This document shows positions 57,320 to 64,000 of a DNA stretch of 64,000 nt, piece after piece. The stretch is from the NCBI RefSeq assembly GCF_910596095.1, contig NC_056550.1:29113699-29177698 (forward strand), read 5' to 3'. The stretch is from Thunnus maccoyii (taxonomy: Eukaryota > Chordata > Actinopteri > Scombriformes > Scombridae). Numbering within the stretch: position 1 is the first letter of the stretch; every line of letters starts with the position of its first letter. A program made the translations under genes and the position numbers. The notes beneath the pieces were generated by a model. It did not search any database, was not told where the DNA came from, and saw only the letters and a list, made by a program, of their open reading frames with translations.

Positions 57320-60302
57320 TTATATCTGACAAATGATGTAAGCATTCAGAGAGCAATCTTGTGACACTCGCCAGACGCCGTTTTCTGACAGCATGGTGCA
57401 GCCCATATCCCCGACAGATCCGTTTGGCTGCCCTTCACCCCATTTGGTGAAGGTCAGACGACGGTTTTTCATATCTGTCTCAAAATGACCCTCTGCTTTT
57501 TTATTGTTGACATAGATCCAGACCATTTTGTCCACTTCACCAAACAGCTGAGTCAGTGCGCTGTTCTCCTCCTCGTTCCTGGGCAAAGCCAGCTCTAAGT
57601 CTTGTTGGGAGCAGAACTCCATGGCCTGGGAGAAAGAGCCTCTCTCCTTGTTTGACACAAAGTATTTCTGACCAACTCTCCGGACAAAGTCGTGCTTTAC
57701 AGCTGAAAAAAAGAAAACAACATGCCTGATATCAGAAATATATGGAACCCCCCAAAACATAACATTTTTTTATCTTGTGCACATAACATATGGATATTGC
57801 TGGCACAAGTGATCCATTTTGTTTGCTCCAGTAATTATCTTGTGGACACGACATGCAATCTTGTGAGCACAAGATAATAACTTAGAAACCAATACTCTGA
57901 AGTTGTGATGAACAAGATAAAACATATCATCTCTCAGGACTTTGGTGGCTCCATAGAAATAAATGAGAGAAGAAATATTGTGTTTTCAATAATCCTAAAC
58001 TGAATTGTCATTTTGGCCCTCTGGCTCATCAACTCTATTCAGAAAGTCTTTGTTAAAACACACTTAGTTTGACATGTTTGTTCTTCCTCTGACTGAAGAT
58101 CAATATCATTTCTTTAGCTTCTCAACCGGTTGAAAGAAGGTCATTTGTCCACTTAACCACAAGTTTTTGTTGCTCAAGATAAAAAATGTTTTGTAATATT
58201 TGCAATTATTTACATGTTTCTGAATTGCCCCATTGAAAAATAATGCAGTATATACAAACACAGATACATTAATATTAGTGAAGCCAACTATTGCAACATT
58301 TCACTTTCTCAGACAACAAGACGGGATAATCATACATCAGAAATACTTCACTTCCTGTAACACTCACTTGTAGTTCTTGAATATGATACTTACCCAGCTC
58401 CAACTTAGAAAAGCTTTTCTTTAAGGCTTCAAGGTCCTGGTCAACAAAGTCAAGTAGATCTGGATCAAACAAATTAAATACAGTTACTGCCAATAAGTTG
58501 GACCTCACATCTGTCACCAGATTGTTACAGATGACAATGACAGACAGTCATTCATTTTTACTGACCATGACAGCAGACCAAAGCTAGTAAACCAATCACA
58601 CATGGACACAATAGCAGGTACACCTTACAATATAATACAGTCCAATACAAAGGCCTTCAATATCTTCTGCCTGTATTAAGTGTACACACTTTTTGTGCAA
58701 GATTTGTGTTGAAATTTGAGGTCTGAAATGACTCAACGATCAACAGAAAATTCATTAAAACCCATTTTACATTGATGAATCGTTTTGTCATTTATCAAAC
58801 AAAATCATAACTGGTTAATTCCTTGATGCCAGTGTCTCTGACTGAATAAAGACAATTGAATATTACATTAAGCTGCATTAAGCTGGGGGACTTGCAAGAG
58901 ACAATTATTAAAAAGAAGAAGATATCCTGACTTTTAGTGCCAATATAGGTCAACCTCCAAAAATACTGAAACTCTCACTTCTCACAGTACAACTCAGTGT
59001 GTCTTTAATTAGACCCTCTGTGCCTGATCAATGCCCACATCTTTCAAATTCCAAGTCCTCAGTTTGTAACAGGCTCTCTGATAAACATCTGAAATTAGAA
59101 ACCAAGATAACCCTGATGACATTCCCTGTTATTTTCTCAGACTTTTCAATGCCCCTTTTAAACACATGTAACTGTTTTCACAGACTGTGTAGTACTTATC
59201 GTGATGAGGACACTGATCTTCATGTGTAAAATTGGGGGTGTATCTCTATAAATGCATTGTATTTTTAATATTTACATACTATGGCCTCAAAATATAACCA
59301 AGTTGAAGTAATATCACACAGAAACAACCTAAACAAAAATCAAACAGTCAAGCTTCAGGAAGGTATTGTTGCTGAACTGAATTCGTACATGTGTTTACCT
59401 TTCTGTGTGTGTTTGTGTGTTTACACATTATCTGACTAGACTTGTGTGTTCATGCATTCTGAAATTTGCTTAAGATGTACTATTACTGCATCCTGCATTT
59501 TAGGGAAAAGACAAACTGTAATTGTTCAGCTGATGAAAATAATTCAGTACAATTTATATATATATTGTTTAAGGTTTAAAAAGTTATATAACCTCGTCCA
59601 CACGTTACAGCAGATCCATCATGTCCACGGGGTCCAGGGAATCCAAGGGCTCCAGTGAATCCACGGGCTCCAATGGGTCCAGCAGGTCCCACCCGTCCTT
59701 GTTCCACAAAAGAGCAGGGAAAGAGACATAAAACAAGACTCATAATACATAGCAAAGATTATACTTGTTGTTTATTTGAAAAAAAATCTATGGATGAAAA
59801 ATTGACATAATTGCAATGCTCAGATGATTAGGGGGGAAATGACAGTATTTAGCCTGAGCATGGTGTCAGAGGAAAAGCCATGCTGTAACCTGAAGTCATA
59901 AGGGTTTATCCTCTGATTAGCATGAATGTATTCAGAGATTTGAATATCAGTCTTCTGTGACAGCTGACACACACACAGAGTGAAGAATAAGGAAGGTGAC
60001 ATGAAAGGATCTGGGGAGGTTTGAGAGAGGTTTCAGGATTGTAGCTAAAAGCAAACTCATCTGTCTGTCCAACTGGTAGGGTTGCCAGATTGTAGAAAAC
60101 AAATCATTGAAGTGTAGACCTAATGTTGTAAGGAGCATGATAGCAGTGAAGTTGCACCCACACCAGGTTTCCCAGGAGATTTTGTCTCACCTGTTGGACC
60201 AGGAGGACCAGGAGGACCAGGAGGACCAGGAGCACCTGGAAGCTGACTGTAGCCAACAGGAGCCATCAGGCAGAAGATGCAGAGCAGGAGACACAGCCTC
60301 AT
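57320..60302 (-). CDS. collectin, mannose-binding-lectin-like, with atypical sugar-binding site
   Basis: Four coding exons: 60,302-60,191; 59,697-59,593; 58,459-58,394; 57,702-57,320, all splitting a codon after its first base, as expected for collectins. The product is 221 aa. Residues 1-19 are a signal peptide (ends VGYS). G23-D64 is 14 uninterrupted Gly-X-Y triplets. Cys70 follows, then a neck coiled coil (73-94) and a C-type lectin domain (95-221) with four Cys (125, 196, 211, 219) and WIYV for the usual WIGL. The sugar-binding EPN/WND motifs are changed to QPN (186-188) and WRV (205-207), and the acidic pair before Cys196 is Met-Gly. The family role is a secreted pattern-recognition lectin able to trigger complement; calcium-dependent mannose binding is doubtful here. 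The start chosen is the ATG that opens the signal peptide; an upstream in-frame ATG lies before the acceptor. The exon 2 donor (G/GTTATA) is the weakest call. Confidence 0.87.
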
Positions 60303-60758
60303 CTTGTGAATGCAAAACTTCCACGACTTATTCTGGTTGCAGAAAGCAAGCAAGATTTTCTGATGCAGTGATTAGAAAAACATTACTTAAACATTACTGG
60401 TAACCTGTTTGTCTTTGTAATCAGTAATACATCCCACTGGAATCAAAATGTTCTTAAACATATTCTCTGAATACATATTTGAAATATAGTTAAGGATTTT
60501 CCTATTTTCAGGCCCCACAAGGAATAGTATTTCATCATAATGTACATCCATTAATTTAAAGTCTATAAATCAAAGGTGTTCTGCTCAGTCTGTAGCAAAG
60601 TAAGAATTACCACTTCATTACAAATGATATGACTCTAATAGTTCCAGCTGGTTGTGATACTTCAGGAAAAACTGATGAAATTTCCAGGGCAATTAAAGCA
60701 TCTCAATAACACTAAATCTAGTACCAAAACGTAATAAACAGAAAGGAACTCACCGTAT

Positions 60759-60850
60759 AAACCAGGAGTGATCTGCAGGATATTCCACTTTTTTACTGCC
60801 TCCAAAGAAAAATGACCAAGAATGTGTTTCGAGCTTATGTGTGAGAAACT
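60759..60850 (-). promoter_or_regulatory. probable 5' leader exon and proximal promoter of the collectin gene
   Basis: A consensus donor GTGAGT lies at 60,758-60,753 on the minus strand after CTGGTTTATACG. An acceptor TTTCTGCAACCAG precedes the coding start at about 60,330-60,340. A non-coding first exon ending at 60,759 is therefore likely. The transcription start is not determined. Confidence 0.4.
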
Positions 60851-61086
60851 TAGTCCAGAGTGAACAACGGATGTCGTGGTTTATGTTGATGATATCATGT
60901 GGTATATGATACAAAAGATAGAAGAAAAGCTGAGTCTTAGAGCCTCCTTCAAGTTTAACCAGCAGTTCTGTGAGACTGCAGAGCTTATTGTGGAAGGATT
61001 TCCTTTCAAATGAACTCACAAACAATATTTCTCTATAATTAAATAAATAATAAATTACAAGTACGTTTACACACTGTACAGTACAT

Positions 61087-62336
61087 CAGGGGCGCCGGAT
61101 TCATTACAGAAGTGCGGGGGCCAAAAAGTTTCTGTGTGTGTGTTTCGCGGACACAGACGCACTCCACATGTGCGCACTAATAAACATGGTTGCAACTTGA
61201 TAACTTTCCAGAGTTGTGAATATTACTGCTGTGCAGTGTTTTTCTGATCAGTCTTTAAACCCAATAATCTGTTACTCCAACCTGCTGCTGGATCATATTT
61301 CATCGTCTCACCAACACTTTAAACAACACGCCTGCACCAACGCAGCCCCTTATTGTTTTACACAGGACTGCTTTTTCACCATGAGGGCTTCTTTATTACA
61401 AACAATTCCGCCAAACAAACCTGGAATCTGTGTAACAGCTGTTCTCTTCATATAAAGTCAATGGTGTGGATTAGTAGCAGAACACTGAACATTAATTACC
61501 GTCAGATCCTGACTGATCCTTTTAATGAAGTTACCGTTGTTGTGCCACGTGCGTAAATGCGCACATCACTCTGTCAATTTAAAGATGCACTTATCGTTTC
61601 TGCTGCTGTGGGATGCTGCAGGTGTTTAATAAAGTCAAAGGAAAGAATCTGATGCACAGCAGCTGTGAGCAACAAACAGAACATCAGTACTGATGTTTCT
61701 GCGAAATCCCGGATACAATCAGTGACACCTGAACAACATTCATGTTAAATCCAGACATTAATCTGACACGTCTCAGACCTGCCTGAGTCATATCAATAAC
61801 TGTATTTTGACATTTGGCATTTCAGTAGATTATGTTATAGATGCGAAATAATAGAGAAGTAAAAGAAGCAAAAGGAAGTTGGTTTGTGATTGTGGAGAGC
61901 TCTGTGTGCGCGCATCTCTGCTAATTGAAGCCGCGCAATTTGAGGCTTTTGTGCTCTCTGCAGTTTTCATTATGGACCGATCTGTGTGCTGAAATGTGAC
62001 TAAAGCCTGAAACACTAGAAACAGCAACTTCACTGCCTGTAATACATCAATGGCCTGTATGCATCTTCTTATGTGCACCGCCATATTTCTCCCTCTCCTC
62101 CTGTCGCTCCACATTAAGTTCCACTCTGTTACATTAAAATACCGGTTTTGAGGAGCACAAATATACACCATCCGGGGCTGAAGCAGTGGCAGCCCCGGAC
62201 CCAAAGCTTTGGCACCGTGCTCACAGCTGTTGTGTTCACAAATGAAATGCGCACTTTCCACCGTAAGTGTTGCAGTATAGGGGCATTTGAGGGGACACAG
62301 TGGGGAACCAATGGCCCCCTACTTCCGGCGTCAGTG
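61087..62336. mobile_element. non-autonomous hAT-like transposon with perfect target duplication
   Basis: The element begins CAGGGGCGCCGG and its other end, inverted, reads CACTGACGCCGG; both continue into AGT..GGGGGCC. It is flanked by identical 8-bp direct repeats CAGTACAT (61,079-61,086 and 62,337-62,344). An 8-bp duplication and CA..TG ends fit the hAT superfamily. The 1,250-bp interior has no intact transposase; open frames (for example 61,830-62,261, minus) show no domain I recognise. Confidence 0.7.
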
Positions 62337-62685
62337 CAGTACATACATGCAGTCACTTTAACATCAAACTGAGATATGAATTCTCTCCTTATGTAAAAAT
62401 ATATAATCAATGAAGATACTGCAGCTATTTTGCATATTTTTCAAAACAGCCGATGTTACTGTAGGAGACATGCTGTCACATTCTGTGATGCGCTATTGAT
62501 TTAATATTGAACATATTTGTGGTGACTTCACGTAAGATTGAAGGTGCTTCACATGACAGTAGCTGAAATACATAAATGTAAGACTTTTCTCTTGGGTTTT
62601 TATTTTCCATTTTTCAACAAGCACACTTATCGTTGTATGTAGCCTATCATTAGCAATTCAAACCACACTGTCGCCACATTTAACA

Positions 62686-63185
62686 TGAGGGAGGACTGTA
62701 CAATTGTTATGGAATTCTCCATCATTAGGGGTTACAAATTGGGTTACATTGGGTCAAGCTTGGCCTTGAGGTCACAATGTAATTCTTAAACAGTCTCCTT
62801 GAGACTCCAGCTGTCTGTGATGTTTTGGGGAGGGCAGAAACCTCTCTGATAGAGGGTGTATCAGCATTGCCATGGTTACCAAGGTCAGAGGAGGCTTTCC
62901 TTGACAACACAGATAGGTGGATGACACAGTCAGATATTCACACCAAAACTGCTGACATTCCATGCAACGTGACAAACCAATGAGACTAATTTTTCATATT
63001 GTAGGCTGATAAAGACTAGGACTCGGACCATCAGAGGACAGAACGGAAAGAGACAGCACCGGAGTAGAACACTCTGGTGTTTACTGTTTTCGGTTCTCCG
63101 TTTGGCCAAGTGCTTCGATAAACATTCTCAGCTTTAAGACATCAAGGGCTTGTGTGCGCTTTTCTCCACTGAGGTGCTGACCATC
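62686..63185. mobile_element. possible solo LTR
   Basis: The segment begins TGAGGGAGGACTG and ends in a region with GCTTCGATAAACATTCTCAG followed by a TTGTGTGCGCTTTTCTCC-like stretch, the layout of a retroviral/gypsy R-U5 end. Neither a second LTR nor a target duplication is seen, so this is tentative. Confidence 0.3.
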
Positions 63186-63619
63186 GCTCAAAAATATCCA
63201 CAACAACAGTTAAAGATACCCTGTGTAGTTTTCTTGTAAAGATCTTTGTTGAGCCACTGCTGCACTACTTTGTGCATTACTGCTGCCACCAACTGTCACC
63301 AAGTCAGTAGAATAATGTGAAACCAGTGGAAGGACTGTGTTGTGTAAGTGGCAACTACCGCAGCTTGAGGCTGAAGTCAATGCGGAAGCACCTTACATGT
63401 TTGGAGACTCAGCAGCTTTGATGTCTGCTGTGTGGGCATTGATTGACAGCTGTGATTGACAGTTGGCTCACCTGCTGCTCTCCCCAGCTGTAGGACTCAC
63501 ACTGAGTCGGACTATTGTGGCAATATTTCACTAAGTTTAATGTTACTTAATAATGATACCTGCCCTGTTAGCATAATTTAGCTAAAGAAGCTAACTTAAG
63601 CCCAAGTGTGCACCACACT

Positions 63620-64000
63620 GTATTTCTCAGGGAGTGGGGGGTAGGGCTGTAGTCTCCTGGTCGACTAGTTGATTAGTTGGTCGATATGCTCTCGTCACAC
63701 TAAATATTTATTGGTCGAATAATCTCTGTGTTACTGTAATAAGGAGAGAAGTGCTACATCAGTAGCCTTCAAGGATTAATCCATTATTTCCTGTGGCGGG
63801 AGGGACAGACTAACAAATTACCTGTGAAAACAACGGGGGTGTATTCAAAACACCCCCGTTGTTTTCACAACTTTTAACTCTTCCAACTTAACGGAGACTG
63901 CTGGGTCTAACTGGACTCAACATTTACTGAACGTTTACTGAACATTTACTGAATCAGCGTTTCTCCTGTAATAATATCGACGAACCCCCGCCAGGCCAAA
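63620..64000. mobile_element. hAT-like element, cut by the window end
   Basis: The start AGGGCTGTAGTCTCCTGGTC and GACTAGTTGATTAGTTGGTC match a common fish DNA-transposon end. The other end lies beyond the window. A perfect 20-bp hairpin (63,823-63,842 with 63,850-63,869) is inside. Confidence 0.45.

Overview
The window looks like a stretch of teleost fish nuclear DNA, probably from a percomorph (spiny-rayed) fish. It is AT-rich with long non-coding stretches, its genes are split by GT-AG introns, and it carries Tc1-like, hAT-like and non-LTR elements, long (CA)n arrays and several interspersed repeats that I associate with fish genomes. No bacterial or organellar signal was seen.

Five protein genes can be supported. 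(1) An apolipoprotein L-like gene on the minus strand (coding exons 11,893-11,153 and 10,569-10,402, 302 aa), with a probable TATA promoter and 5' leader exon near 15.4 kb. (2) A single-coding-exon plus-strand gene (22,949-23,824, 291 aa) for an unrecognised protein with an N-myristoylation-type start. Its probable promoter and leader exon at 21.6 kb has a second, orphan copy at 5.0-5.2 kb. (3) A complete Rev-erb nuclear receptor gene (nr1d family, most like nr1d1) on the plus strand, 8 coding exons over 26,756-44,597, 636 aa. Its 13.7 kb second half of intron 1 and first intron sequence hold E-boxes, a RORE and a D-box. (4) A nine-exon minus-strand gene (56,202-48,805, 363 aa) for a coiled-coil protein I cannot name, with a CHR/CCAAT cell-cycle-type promoter. 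(5) A four-coding-exon collectin/mannose-binding-lectin-like gene on the minus strand (60,302-57,320, 221 aa) whose lectin domain has lost the usual calcium/sugar ligands.

Layout: 0-10 kb is gene-free and repeat-rich, dominated by a ~2.4 kb imperfect palindrome (5,181-7,588). 10-16 kb is the apoL gene, with a LINE relic in its leader intron. 15.7-21.5 kb is repeats. 21.6-24.3 kb is the myristoylated-protein gene. 24.3-26.3 kb is transposon debris including a rearranged Tc1 copy. 26.3-46 kb is the Rev-erb gene. 48.8-56.2 kb is the coiled-coil gene, convergent with Rev-erb and full of microsatellites and minisatellites. 57-61 kb is the collectin. 61-64 kb is transposon-rich, with one hAT-like element showing a perfect 8-bp target-site duplication.

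The genes do not form one pathway. The Rev-erb receptor is a heme-sensing circadian repressor and its intron carries plausible clock elements. ApoL, the collectin and possibly the myristoylated protein suggest innate-immune functions, and IRF/ISRE-like motifs lie near the first and third of these and inside the palindrome. All exon structures were derived by hand from splice sites and reading-frame continuity; no alignments or database searches were run.
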